From Mxb001 sp044360385 (GTDB lineage: Bacteria; Actinomycetota; Actinomycetes; S36-B12), in the NCBI GenBank assembly GCA_044360385.1, contig JBIKKK010000025.1, forward strand, positions 1-18,208: 18,208 nucleotides of DNA, in the 5' to 3' direction. The notes under the pieces were generated by a model. That model was not told where the DNA came from and did no database searches. It saw nothing but the letters and a program-made list of their open reading frames with translations. Within the stretch, counting starts at the first letter, position 1. Each line of letters starts with the position of its first letter. Below are positions 8,547-16,388 of this stretch, one piece after another. Made by a program: the position numbers and the translations under genes.

Positions 8547-9348
8547 GCGTGCCTCTGAGTGCCGGGTGAGAACCCGCCGTGACGAGATCGTGCACGGCGG
8601 CGCGGGGATCCGGCGAGGTCGCCAGGCTCTCGCCGACCAGCACGGCATCAGCCCCTGCCTCGGCGTAGGTGATGAGGTCCCGGGGATCGCGCACGCCGGA
8701 CTCTGCGATGCGCAGGCAGGAGTCGGGAATGCGCGGTGCGAGTCGCGCGAAGGTCCCGCGGTCGACCTCCAGTGTCTTGAGGTTGCGCGCATTGACCCCG
8801 ATGATCGTCGCTCCTGCCGCCAGGGCTCGATCCACCTCATCGGCCTCGTGGACCTCGACCAGGGGTGTCATGCCCAGCGAGCGGGTGCGCTCAATAAGGC
8901 TCACCAGCGCGTTCTGGTCGAGCGCAGCGACGATGAGGAGGACAACATCGGCTCCATGGGCGCGGGCTTCCCAGAGCTGATAGCTCGTCACGATGAAGTC
9001 CTTGCGCAAGACCGGAATGTCGACCGCGCATCGCACGGCGCGAAGGTCGTCGAGGGATCCGCCGAAACGACGTTGCTCCGTCAGGACGCTGATGCACCTC
9101 GCGCCACCGGCCTCGTAGTCACGGGCCAACTGCGCGGGATCATCGATCTCGGCCAGGCGGCCCTTGCTCGGGCTCGCGCGCTTCACCTCGGCGATGACGC
9201 CGACCCCCGGCTCACGGAGAAGTCCCTCGGCATCACGCGGTGCCGGCATACGCGCGGCTGCCGCCTTGACTTCGTCGAGCGGGACGGTCTCCATGCGCAG
9301 ATCGAGGTCGGCGCGGACTCCGGCGATGATGTCATCGAGGACAGTCAT
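8539..9348 (-). CDS. trpC: Indole-3-glycerol phosphate synthase
   Basis: Converts carboxyphenylaminodeoxyribulose phosphate to indole-3-glycerol phosphate, the TrpA substrate. 269 aa, single-domain and monofunctional with no fused TrpF. Catalytic motifs: VIAEVKRASPSKG at 51-63 with Lys56, LRKDFI, VEVHEADE, GVNARNLKTL and AESGV near the end. The ATG at 9348 follows GGGGGTG at close spacing. The stop TAG (8539-8541) lies inside the first half-unit of the trpB repeat, so the last codons and the trpB start overlap by 8 nt. It is the first gene after a 110-nt gap, where an extra promoter or attenuator would fit. Confidence 0.98.
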   Translation of the reverse strand: MTVLDDIIAGVRADLDLRMETVPLDEVKAAAARMPAPRDAEGLLREPGVGVIAEVKRASPSKGRLAEIDDPAQLARDYEAGGARCISVLTEQRRFGGSLDDLRAVRCAVDIPVLRKDFIVTSYQLWEARAHGADVVLLIVAALDQNALVSLIERTRSLGMTPLVEVHEADEVDRALAAGATIIGVNARNLKTLEVDRGTFARLAPRIPDSCLRIAESGVRDPRDLITYAEAGADAVLVGESLATSPDPRAAVHDLVTAGSHPALRGTRG

Positions 9349-9458
9349 CGCTCACCCCCGCTGACTGGGCGTGACCCACGCCGCGCATTCACGTCGTCAG
9401 CGTGCCACAGGGGAGCCGTCTTTGCTCACCCGGCCCCCGCTCGCCGGACGCAATGGCG
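9349..9458 (-). other. 110-nt structured gap upstream of trpC
   Basis: One of the two longest non-coding gaps between genes here. In the transcript it holds three small inverted repeats: GACGC/GCGTC (9447-9460, overlapping the DUF2752 stop), CCGGC/GCCGG (9430-9447, 8-nt loop) and GCGTG/CACGC (9369-9381, 3-nt loop). I see no convincing -10/-35 pair, no U-tract and no tryptophan-rich leader peptide. It could hold an internal promoter or attenuator for trpCBA, but the stems are short. Confidence 0.4.
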
Positions 9459-9923
9459 TCAGCCCGCTCCTGAGCCCAGGAAGGGCACAAAATTGCGCAC
9501 GACCGCGAAGGCCATGGCGACGACGAGCACGATGATGGGCGCGGCGCGCGACACCATGTCGCGCGTCGGAGTGCGCGCCGGGGTGACCCCCGTCCACGCG
9601 CGGTATGCCCACACCGCCCACAGGCCGACCAGGAGCGGAACGAGGACAACGAAGAGCGCGTTGTGGTCGAACGCCGTGGCGATGTCGCCGTTCGCCAATG
9701 CATGCGTCGCGCGCAGGCCACCGCATCCGGGGCAGTCGATGCCCATCAGTGCCAGCGTCGGGCACATCGGATAGTGGCCCGGCTGATTGGGATCGACAAA
9801 GCGGATGTAGCCGGTCGCGAGGATGACGCCCACTGCCGCGGACACCGGGCCGACGAGCCGGCGCGCGCGCGAACGCGGGTCGACCGTGGGCTCGGCCGCA
9901 GACGGCGCCGGTGCGAGGGCCAT
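9459..9923 (-). CDS. DUF2752 family membrane protein
   Basis: 154 aa with about three hydrophobic segments (roughly 24-40, 88-108 and 127-148). The DUF2752 cysteine motif is clear: CPTLALMGIDCPGCGGLRATHAL, with Cys54, Cys64 and Cys67, followed by GDIATAFDHNAL. The family has no established function; the conserved cysteines could bind metal or undergo redox chemistry. The ATG lies 9 nt after the histidine kinase stop and has no clear SD, which suggests translational coupling. Proteins of this family commonly sit beside trp genes in actinobacteria. Confidence 0.88.
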   Translation of the reverse strand: MALAPAPSAAEPTVDPRSRARRLVGPVSAAVGVILATGYIRFVDPNQPGHYPMCPTLALMGIDCPGCGGLRATHALANGDIATAFDHNALFVVLVPLLVGLWAVWAYRAWTGVTPARTPTRDMVSRAAPIIVLVVAMAFAVVRNFVPFLGSGAG

Positions 9924-9932
9924 GACGGCAGA

Positions 9933-11309
9933 CTACGCCGACCCGGACCCGGGAGGCAGGACTGCGAGGGGCACTCCCACAGAGAAGGAGGCACCCCCCT
10001 CGGGAGCGGTGCTCGCACGTGACCACCCGGCCATGCCCGCGGCAAGTCGGCCCACAAGGGCGAGTCCGAGCCCCGTGCCGACAGGACGGAGGCCGCGATA
10101 CCTCTCGTGCAGGATCCCGGGCTCGAAGGCGACGTCCATGTCGTCGGGCGCGAGCCCCGGGCCCGAATCGCGCACCTCCAGCACGCCCCAGCCATCCTCC
10201 ACGCGACCCACCATCGCGATCACCCCCTCCGACGGCACGACGCGAAGGGCATTCTCCGCAAGGTTGTCAATCACCTGCCGGAGCCTGAGGGGATCGGCAC
10301 GCACGACGATGGGCTCTGCAGGCAGGTCGACCTCGAGACGGACCTCCGCTCGCTGGCAGCGATCGGCCCAGACCTCCGAGGCATCCGCCAGCATCGCGCC
10401 CAGATCGACGTCGAGGCATTCGATGACGAAGTCGTCCGCGCGCAGCCGAGCGAGGTCGAGCAGATCGCTCACGAGCCGATCGAGGCGCTCCGTCTCCGCG
10501 GCCATGACGGCCCCCGTGCGCGCGATGTCGTCGCCATCGACAAGACCGTCCGCGAGTGCCTCGGCGTAGCCGCGGACGGAGGTGATGGGAGTGCGCAGCT
10601 CATGCGACACCGAGAGCAGGAACTCCCGCTGGCGCCCTTCGGAGATCGCCAGCGCCGCGGCGAGGCGATTGAGGGCATCGGCCATGTCGGCCACCTCGGC
10701 CGGACCCTCGGGCCGCACGTGGATGCCGCGCTCCCCTCTGCCCAGTCTGAGCGCGGCGTCGGCAGCCCTGCGCAGTGGAGTCGTGAGCCACGCACCCGCG
10801 GCAAGCGCAATCGCCACCGCGATGGCAAGGCCGATCACCAGCGCGATGAGGAGTCGCACGATGACCTCGGTGGCAGTGCCGCCGGCGACCGAGGAGGGCT
10901 GGACCAAGATCACGCCGATGCCGGGTTCGTAGGGACGCCCCACGACCAGCACCGCACCCGCCTGGGTGTCGACCCGGGTCTCCACGCTGTCGCCGGTGGT
11001 GACTGCCGCGACGTCATCGGGGGTCACCCCCTCGGGCAGTTCCGAAGCACCCGGGCCCACGACGTAGGCCGTCACCTGCTCGACTTCGAGCACGCCCGCC
11101 ACCCGCGGAGGCAGGATGTAGCGGCCCTGGGGATCCACGCGGAGCGCGGTCGCCGTGAGGTCGGCGAGGCGAGCGAGTTCGGCCGTGGCGAGGGCCTCGG
11201 CATTGCTGCGGATGAGCGGCAGCGAGACGAGGGCGGCCACGACGGCTGCGATGGTGGCCACCGCGACCGCGAGGAGCACGGTCGCGGGAAGGATCCGCAG
11301 GCGCTTCAC
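9933..11309 (-). CDS. Two-component sensor histidine kinase
   Basis: 458 aa. Transmembrane helix at about 8-33, an extracytoplasmic sensor region at about 34-146, a second helix at about 147-175, a HAMP linker to about 224, then DHp and HATPase domains. The phosphoacceptor is His236 in SVSHELRTP. The N box reads DNLAENALR (about 348-356), G1 is DSGPGLAPDD near 381, and G2 is GTGLGLALVG near 411. The sensor region resembles no ligand-binding family I recognise, so the stimulus is unknown. The start is GTG, overlapping the response-regulator TGA in a GTGA junction, so the two are a cognate pair. Their position between trp-associated membrane protein genes is unusual. Confidence 0.95.
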   Translation of the reverse strand: MKRLRILPATVLLAVAVATIAAVVAALVSLPLIRSNAEALATAELARLADLTATALRVDPQGRYILPPRVAGVLEVEQVTAYVVGPGASELPEGVTPDDVAAVTTGDSVETRVDTQAGAVLVVGRPYEPGIGVILVQPSSVAGGTATEVIVRLLIALVIGLAIAVAIALAAGAWLTTPLRRAADAALRLGRGERGIHVRPEGPAEVADMADALNRLAAALAISEGRQREFLLSVSHELRTPITSVRGYAEALADGLVDGDDIARTGAVMAAETERLDRLVSDLLDLARLRADDFVIECLDVDLGAMLADASEVWADRCQRAEVRLEVDLPAEPIVVRADPLRLRQVIDNLAENALRVVPSEGVIAMVGRVEDGWGVLEVRDSGPGLAPDDMDVAFEPGILHERYRGLRPVGTGLGLALVGRLAAGMAGWSRASTAPEGGASFSVGVPLAVLPPGSGSA

Positions 11310-11992
11310 GCGACTTCCGCGGAGTAGCCCACGCCGCGGACAGTGCGAATAGGACTCGCGTCGCCGAGCTTGGCGCGCACCTGCGCGATGTGCACGTCGA
11401 CGGTGCGCGTGCCCACGATGGCGGCGTAACCCCAGACCTCTTCGAGCAGATGGTCACGTGTGATGACGCGTCCCGGACGCCCCATGAGGTAGGCGAGGAG
11501 ATCAAATTCCGTGGCGGTCAGGGCCACCTCGTCGCCATCGACGGTGACGCGTCGCGTGCTCCGATCCAGCGACACCCGGCCGAGTGCGAGATGGTCGCCT
11601 GTCTCGGGGGACCGGGCATGTCGAAGAGCGACCTTGACCCTCGCAACTACCTCACGCGGACTGAAGGGCTTCGTGATGTAGTCGTCTCCGCCCATTTCGA
11701 GCCCGAGGACGCGATCGACCTCGTCATCCCTGGCGGTACAGAAGAGGACAGGGGTCCAATCATCTTCGGCACGCATGCGCCGACAGATCTCGGTCCCGTC
11801 GATGCCGGGGAGTCCCACGTCGAGAATCACCGCATCGGGATGTCGGTCTCGCACAGCCGCGAGACCCTTCAGACCGTCCGCCTCGACGGCGACGTCGTAG
11901 CCCGCTCGGTCGAGGTAGAGCCGAAGGACGTCCGCGATGGGAGCTTCGTCCTCGACGATGAGGATGAGCGGCCGGGGATCGACGGGGGCCAA
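11306..11992 (-). CDS. OmpR-family response regulator
   Basis: 228 aa. Receiver domain 8-123 with acidic pair Glu14/Asp15, phosphoacceptor Asp58 in AVILDVGLPG, Thr86 and Lys108 in TKPF. The winged-helix DNA-binding domain follows (about 135-226), with TATEFDLLAYL and RTVDVHIAQVRAKLG. It probably activates or represses transcription as a phosphorylated dimer; target genes are unknown. The only usable start is TTG at 11992: in-frame upstream sequence soon meets a TGA, and the N-terminus then matches the usual family length. No strong SD is present, and the gap to the HGxxPAAW gene is only 30 nt, so reinitiation after that gene is plausible. Confidence 0.95.
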   Translation of the reverse strand: MAPVDPRPLILIVEDEAPIADVLRLYLDRAGYDVAVEADGLKGLAAVRDRHPDAVILDVGLPGIDGTEICRRMRAEDDWTPVLFCTARDDEVDRVLGLEMGGDDYITKPFSPREVVARVKVALRHARSPETGDHLALGRVSLDRSTRRVTVDGDEVALTATEFDLLAYLMGRPGRVITRDHLLEEVWGYAAIVGTRTVDVHIAQVRAKLGDASPIRTVRGVGYSAEVA

Positions 11993-12022
11993 AGGGGCGT
12001 CTCGTGGGATGCCAGAGCGGCG

Positions 12023-12229
12023 TCAGGAGGCGTGCTGACGGGGCTTGCCGAGTCCGGCAGCCTTCATGACGCCACCGACGATCGCGCCGATAGCGGCGAT
12101 GCCGACACCAGCCCAGAACACCGGCCACTGACCGATGACGAGTCCCACGGTGGACACGGTGACGCCCAGGGTCACGAGGACGACCAGGGTCCATGCCGCG
12201 GGGGTGGAACCGTGACTGCCGGCGCTCAT
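12023..12229 (-). CDS. HGxxPAAW family small membrane protein
   Basis: 68 aa. The family-defining motif HGSTPAAW is at 6-13. Two transmembrane helices follow at about 13-33 and 37-55, then a short basic tail GKPRQHAS. The function is unknown; in actinobacteria the family is typically found next to trpE and the TIGR02234 gene, as here. The ATG at 12229 overlaps the TGA of the TIGR02234 gene (ATGA). The frame remains open upstream, but that part is the TIGR02234 gene read in another frame, so the short start is preferred. Confidence 0.92.
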   Translation of the reverse strand: MSAGSHGSTPAAWTLVVLVTLGVTVSTVGLVIGQWPVFWAGVGIAAIGAIVGGVMKAAGLGKPRQHAS

Positions 12230-12930
12230 CGCTCCTCCTCTGCCCGAGTATCGGATGCCGCGCTTCCGCTCGAATCGGATGCCGCGCTCCCCATTGAACC
12301 AGGGCCCGAATCGGATGGAGCGCTCGGCTCGTCGCCCAGCGTGGGGTCCTCTCCACGGTCGAGGGCGTCCCAGGCTGCAGCGGCGCTCGGCGCCCCGGTG
12401 GCCGCGTCCGGTCGGGAGTATCGCGCGCCGAGTCGCGGCCACGCGGGACCGTCGAGGACGGTGAGGAGCCCGCACGCGAGCATGGCCAGGCCCGACACGG
12501 TGGCGGGCAGCCACCACGCGGTGACCGAGACCTCGGTGGTGGCCTGCTCCGCGGCCTCTCCGAGCGCCGCCGCGACGAAGGTGCCACCGCCCCCGGTCGC
12601 CGCCTCCGTCAAGCCGAAGACCAGACCTGTGACACCCGCGGCACCGCCAGCGAGGACGAGGACGAAGCCGGTGACGCGACGTCCCCACGTGCGCGTGGCC
12701 AGCAGTCCCGCGATGGCCGCAAGGCCGACCCACCCCATGGCGGCTCCGAGTGGTGCAAGATCACGCCCCGTGAGGCTCACCTCGCGTCCTGGAGTCGCGC
12801 CCCCCTCGGCGCCAGCGAAGACCGGCACGACGGCCACGGCCCACGTCGCGCCGTAGGACGCCAGCACGCCGAAGGATGCAACGAGAAGCACGACGACGAC
12901 GCCCCCGAATCGCCGACCGGGCGACGTCAT
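12226..12930 (-). CDS. Trp-operon-associated membrane protein (TIGR02234 type)
   Basis: 234 aa with four predicted transmembrane helices (about 8-29, 61-80, 84-107 and 138-160). The cytoplasmic tail contains the family-typical WDALDRGEDPT (about 187-197). The family is defined by its location in actinobacterial trp operons; no function is established. The last 35 residues are a Ser/Ala/Gly/Asp-rich tail with repeated SAASD or SAPSD. The ATG at 12930 overlaps the trpE TGA, and its own TGA overlaps the next ATG, so it is coupled on both sides. A longer in-frame start at 13002 would lie wholly inside trpE and is rejected. Confidence 0.92.
   Translation of the reverse strand: MTSPGRRFGGVVVVLLVASFGVLASYGATWAVAVVPVFAGAEGGATPGREVSLTGRDLAPLGAAMGWVGLAAIAGLLATRTWGRRVTGFVLVLAGGAAGVTGLVFGLTEAATGGGGTFVAAALGEAAEQATTEVSVTAWWLPATVSGLAMLACGLLTVLDGPAWPRLGARYSRPDAATGAPSAAAAWDALDRGEDPTLGDEPSAPSDSGPGSMGSAASDSSGSAASDTRAEEER
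12251..12324 (-). repeat. Three dispersed 14-bp repeats in the TIGR02234 gene tail
   Basis: The plus-strand word TCGGATGCCGCGCT occurs at 12251-12264 and 12275-12288; a close variant, TCGGATGGAGCGCT, is at 12311-12324. Start-to-start spacings are 24 and 36 bp, so all encode the same frame (SAASD, SAASD, SAPSD). This looks like low-complexity expansion of a disordered tail. Confidence 0.85.
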
Positions 12931-14492
12931 CGCTCGCCTATCCCGCGCAGGCTGCCCGCGATGGCCACGGCACGCAGGACGGCGGCTGCCTTGGCCCGGC
13001 ACTCCGCGTCCTCGGAGGCGGGATCGGAGTCAGCGACGACCCCCGCGCCGGCCTGCACGTGGGCCTGGTCCCCCCGGATGACCGCGGTGCGGATGGCGAT
13101 CGCGGTGTCGAGATCACCGGCGAAGTCGACGTAGCCCACCACGCCGCCATAGAGCCCGCGTCGAGCTGGCTCCAGATCGTCGACGATAGACATCGCACGA
13201 GGCTTGGGAGCACCCGAGAGCGTGCCGGCCGGGAAGGTGGCCACGAGCGCATCGAGCGCCGTGCTGCCCGGCTGGAGCGCGCCGACCACGGTCGAGACGA
13301 TGTGCATCACGTGGGAGTAGCGCTCGACCTGCATGAACTCCACCACCTCGACGGAACCGGGCAGGCAGACACGGCCGAGGTCATTGCGCCCCAGGTCGAC
13401 GAGCATCAGGTGCTCGGCGCGCTCCTTCTCGTCGGCGAGCAAGTCCTCGACAAGTGCGGCATCCTCCTCCGCGGTGGCTCCGCGCGGCCGAGTGCCCGCG
13501 ATCGGGTGCACCCGGCACCGCCCTTCGTGCACGGTCACGAGCGCCTCGGGTGACGAACCCACAATGTCGAAGTCCACCCCCTCGCCGTCGACGCGCGGGA
13601 TGCGCAGGAGATACATGTAGGGGCTCGGGTTGGTCACTCGCAGGACGCGATAGACATCCAGGGCACTTGCGGGGCAGTGCGCGTCGAAGCGCTGCGAGAC
13701 GACCACCTGGAAGGCGTCACCGGCCCGGATGAGCTCCTGCGCTTCCCGCACACTGCGCCGGAAATCCTCCGACGTCGTGCGATCGACCACCTCGGTCGTC
13801 GCCTCGGGGTCGTACGTGGCGACCGTGGACGGAGCCGGCAACTCGAGGTCGCGCTCCATGGCATCGAGTCGGCTAATGGCGTCGTGCCACGCCTCATCGA
13901 TCCGGCGGTCGGTGTTGTCGACGTTGACGGCATTGGCAATGAGCAGCACGGTGCCATCAGCGTGGTCGAGCACGGCGAGATCCGTGGCGAGCAGGAAACC
14001 GAGCTCAGGCACGTGAAGCTCGTCAGGGTTGCCATCCGCGACGCGCTCCCACCGGCGCACCGCGTCGTAGGACAGGTAGCCGACCATGCCTCCGGTCAGG
14101 GGTGGCAGACCCTCGGGGCGATCGGTGCGCAGGAGATCGACCGTGGCGCGGAGTGCCGCCAGGGGGTCGCCCTCGTGGGGGACATCGTGCGGTGGCGTGC
14201 CCCACCAGGCCACGGTGCCGTCCCGCTCGGTGAGGAGGGCGCTGCTGCGAACACCGATGAAGGAGAAGCGGGAGTACGCCCGGCCGTGTTCGGCGGACTC
14301 CAAGAGGAAGGTCCCCGGTCGCTCCTGCGCGAGCTTGCGATAGAGCCCGACCGGAGTCTCGCCGTCGGCGAGGAGCCTGCGCACGACCGGGATCACGCGA
14401 CGGCCGGGAGCCAGCTCGCGGAAGCGGTCGAGGCCTGGTGCGGTGCCTCCCGGGGCGGGAAGGGGGAAGCCCCAGGCGCGACGCTCGCTCAT
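12927..14492 (-). CDS. trpE: Anthranilate synthase component I
   Basis: Converts chorismate to anthranilate using ammonia from glutamine supplied by TrpG, which is not in the window. 521 aa. The LLES tryptophan-binding element for feedback inhibition is at 63-66. Chorismate-binding motifs follow: AGTRPRG, LVDLGRNDLGRV, GTLSGAPKPRA and GGVVGYVDF, and AGAGVVADSDP near the C-terminus. The ATG at 14492 overlaps the hisI TGA (ATGA), so there is no room for a leader peptide or attenuator directly before trpE. Transcription must continue from the his genes or start inside them. It also overlaps the following TIGR02234 gene. No glutamine amidotransferase domain is fused. Confidence 0.98.
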   Translation of the reverse strand: MSERRAWGFPLPAPGGTAPGLDRFRELAPGRRVIPVVRRLLADGETPVGLYRKLAQERPGTFLLESAEHGRAYSRFSFIGVRSSALLTERDGTVAWWGTPPHDVPHEGDPLAALRATVDLLRTDRPEGLPPLTGGMVGYLSYDAVRRWERVADGNPDELHVPELGFLLATDLAVLDHADGTVLLIANAVNVDNTDRRIDEAWHDAISRLDAMERDLELPAPSTVATYDPEATTEVVDRTTSEDFRRSVREAQELIRAGDAFQVVVSQRFDAHCPASALDVYRVLRVTNPSPYMYLLRIPRVDGEGVDFDIVGSSPEALVTVHEGRCRVHPIAGTRPRGATAEEDAALVEDLLADEKERAEHLMLVDLGRNDLGRVCLPGSVEVVEFMQVERYSHVMHIVSTVVGALQPGSTALDALVATFPAGTLSGAPKPRAMSIVDDLEPARRGLYGGVVGYVDFAGDLDTAIAIRTAVIRGDQAHVQAGAGVVADSDPASEDAECRAKAAAVLRAVAIAGSLRGIGER

Positions 14493-14809
14493 GCGCGAGG
14501 GCCCGGCAGGGGCGTGAAGCAGGTCCGTGACCCGGTGTGGCATGCGACACCGTGCTGGTCCACGAGCAGGAGCACCGTGTCGCCGTCGCAGTCGACACGC
14601 ACCTCGCGCACCTCCTGGACGTTGCCCGATGTCTCGCCCTTGACCCAGTACTCCTGCCGACTGCGAGACCAGTACGTCGCACGGCCTGTCTCGTGCGTGC
14701 GCCGGAGCGCCTCGTCGTCCATCCACGCGAGCATGAGCACCTCACCGGTGTCCCACTGCTGCACGACGACCGGCACCAGGCCGTGATCGTCGTAGCGCAC
14801 CTCGCTCAT
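14489..14809 (-). CDS. hisI: Phosphoribosyl-AMP cyclohydrolase
   Basis: Third step of histidine biosynthesis: opens the adenine ring of PR-AMP. 106 aa, cyclohydrolase domain only with no fused HisE. The motif YWVKGETSGNVQ is at 54-65. The metal-binding DCDGD is at 73-77 with Cys74; Cys90 and Cys97 lie in DQHGVACHTGSRTC. The start is ATG at 14809; an adjacent GTG at 14812 is in frame and cannot be excluded. The gap to the hisF stop is 14 nt. The stop overlaps the trpE start, directly joining the his and trp blocks. Confidence 0.97.
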   Translation of the reverse strand: MSEVRYDDHGLVPVVVQQWDTGEVLMLAWMDDEALRRTHETGRATYWSRSRQEYWVKGETSGNVQEVREVRVDCDGDTVLLLVDQHGVACHTGSRTCFTPLPGPRA

Positions 14810-14823
14810 CACGCCATTGTCCG

Positions 14824-15609
14824 CTATCGGGAGGCCGACGCGACCGCCGGGCGCACCGGGAGTCCCGCGGACGCGAGCGCACGCTTGACCTCGGCGATCG
14901 TGACATCTCCGAAGTGGAAGATGCTTGCCGCGAGCACGGCATCGGCCCCCGCATGAACCGCGGGCACCGCATGGGCGGCCTCCCCCGCCCCTCCGCTCGC
15001 GATGATCGGGACATTCACGCGCTCGCGGACCACGCGGATGAGCTCCAGGTCGAATCCGTCACGGGTGCCATCGGCGTCCATCGAGTTGAGGAGGATCTCC
15101 CCCACCCCGCGGTCCACCGCTTCGCTCACCCAGGCGAGGGTGTCGAGACCCGTCCCCTCGCGGCCCCCATGGGTGGTGACCTCGAAGCCCGAAGGAGTGC
15201 CCGGCGCGCGCCGAGTGTCGACGGACAGGACCACGCACTGGGAGCCGAACTGGCGTGCAGCCTCGTCGATGAGCTCCGGACCCTGGACGGCAGCGGTACT
15301 CAGGCTGACCTTGTCGGCCCCCGCACGGAGCAGGCGATCGAAGTCGGCGACTGAGCGCACACCGCCCCCGACGGTGAGAGGGATGAAGACCTGGTCAGCA
15401 GTGCGCCGGACCATGTCATACGTCGTCTCGCGCGCATCCGACGAGGCGGTGATGTCGAGGAAGACCAGCTCATCAGCACCCTCGGCGTCGTAACGATGGG
15501 CCAGCTCCACGGGATCCCCCGCGTCACGAAGCCCCTCGAAGTTGACGCCCTTGACGACGCGCCCCGCGTCGACATCGAGGCAGGGGATCACGCGAACGGC
15601 GAGGCTCAC
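14824..15609 (-). CDS. hisF: Imidazole glycerol phosphate synthase cyclase subunit
   Basis: With HisH, converts PRFAR and ammonia to imidazole glycerol phosphate and AICAR. 261-aa TIM barrel. Catalytic acid Asp12 is in VIPCLDVDAGRVVKG; Asp131 follows VVLSV; SMDADGT is at 176-182 with Asp178. Phosphate-binding loops are LTVGGGVRS and IASGGAGE. The GTG at 15609 overlaps the hisA TGA (GTGA). A longer in-frame extension upstream is hisA read out of frame. Some actinobacteria have an extra gene between hisA and hisF; here they are fused by overlap. Confidence 0.98.
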   Translation of the reverse strand: MSLAVRVIPCLDVDAGRVVKGVNFEGLRDAGDPVELAHRYDAEGADELVFLDITASSDARETTYDMVRRTADQVFIPLTVGGGVRSVADFDRLLRAGADKVSLSTAAVQGPELIDEAARQFGSQCVVLSVDTRRAPGTPSGFEVTTHGGREGTGLDTLAWVSEAVDRGVGEILLNSMDADGTRDGFDLELIRVVRERVNVPIIASGGAGEAAHAVPAVHAGADAVLAASIFHFGDVTIAEVKRALASAGLPVRPAVASASR

Positions 15610-16382
15610 GGCTGCGGCGGACCCCAGGTCCACAGGTCGATCCTGGGCTCGATGGCAGCGACGAGTTCGGGGAAGGTGAAGGCACCGTCGTAGAGCGCCC
15701 GGCCCACGACAGCACCGGCAATCCCCTGGGGGACCATCTCGACGAGCTTGTGCACATCCTCGAGCGTGGCGATGCCGCCCGAGGCGATGACCGGGGTCGA
15801 GGTGTGCTTGCAGATGCGGTGGAGGAGATGGAAGTGCGGCCCGTGCATCGTGCCGTCGCGCTCCACGTCGGTCACGATGTAGAGGGCGCACCCCGCTGCG
15901 TCGAGACGATCGATGGCCTCGAAGACATCGCCGCCCTCCTGGGTCCAGCCGCGAGCCGCAAGCGTCGTGCCGCGGACGTCGAGCGACACGGCGATGCGGT
16001 CACCGTGCTCGGCGATGACGCGGGCGACCCAATCGGGGGACTCCATCGCGGCGGTGCCGATCACGACCCGGTGCGCGCCTGTCGCAAGCGCGGCCGCCAG
16101 GGACTCGTCATCGCGGATACCTCCGGCTACCTCGACATGGCAGCGATCCCGGACATCGCGCACGATGGCCGCGACCTGATCGGCGTTGGTGCCGCGGCCG
16201 AAGGCCCGATCGAGGTCGACCACATGAAGCCAGTAGGCGCCCTGATCCACCCACTGCCGCGCCGCGGCGACGGGATCGCCGTACGACGTCTCCGTGCCCA
16301 CCTCGCCCTGGACCAGGCGGACGGCGGTGCCGTCGGCGATGTCGACGGCGGGGAGCAACTCGAAGCGGGTTCCTAGGGACAT
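15606..16382 (-). CDS. priA: ProFAR isomerase, probably bifunctional HisA/TrpF (PriA)
   Basis: Isomerises ProFAR to PRFAR in histidine synthesis. In actinobacteria lacking trpF the PriA form also isomerises phosphoribosylanthranilate. 258-aa TIM barrel. The N-terminal LLPAVDIADGTAVRLVQGE carries catalytic Asp14; FGRGTN is at 61-66, AGGIRDDES near 86, ARGWTQEGGD with Trp146, and TDVERDGT at 171-178. The RGW-containing loop and absence of trpF from the trp block favour bifunctionality, but trpF could be elsewhere. The ATG at 16382 has GGTGA 4 nt upstream and a TAGGGT box 6 nt upstream. Its stop overlaps hisF. Confidence 0.95.
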   Translation of the reverse strand: MSLGTRFELLPAVDIADGTAVRLVQGEVGTETSYGDPVAAARQWVDQGAYWLHVVDLDRAFGRGTNADQVAAIVRDVRDRCHVEVAGGIRDDESLAAALATGAHRVVIGTAAMESPDWVARVIAEHGDRIAVSLDVRGTTLAARGWTQEGGDVFEAIDRLDAAGCALYIVTDVERDGTMHGPHFHLLHRICKHTSTPVIASGGIATLEDVHKLVEMVPQGIAGAVVGRALYDGAFTFPELVAAIEPRIDLWTWGPPQP

Positions 16383-16388
16383 TCCGTC

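Noticed and set aside
8547..8840. Extended trpB start giving a 524-aa product
   Set aside because: The extra N-terminal residues are trpC read out of frame; trpC has all its catalytic motifs, and the TrpB core starts after the repeat.
9345..9392. Fifteen-codon GTG ORF whose TGA overlaps the trpC ATG
   Set aside because: The ATGA overlap is attractive, but there is no SD, and the Arg-rich product contains no tryptophan. Chance overlap is likely in GC-rich DNA.
9397..9429. Ten-codon ORF (GTG start, product SKDGSPVAR after the initiator) before trpC
   Set aside because: It has a GGGGG run upstream, but no Trp codons, no recognised homologue and no pairing with an attenuator-like stem. It is too short to support.
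11390..12856. 488-codon plus-strand open frame across the regulator and trp membrane genes
   Set aside because: It is antisense to four well-supported genes, has no family motif or credible SD, and has the composition of a shadow frame.
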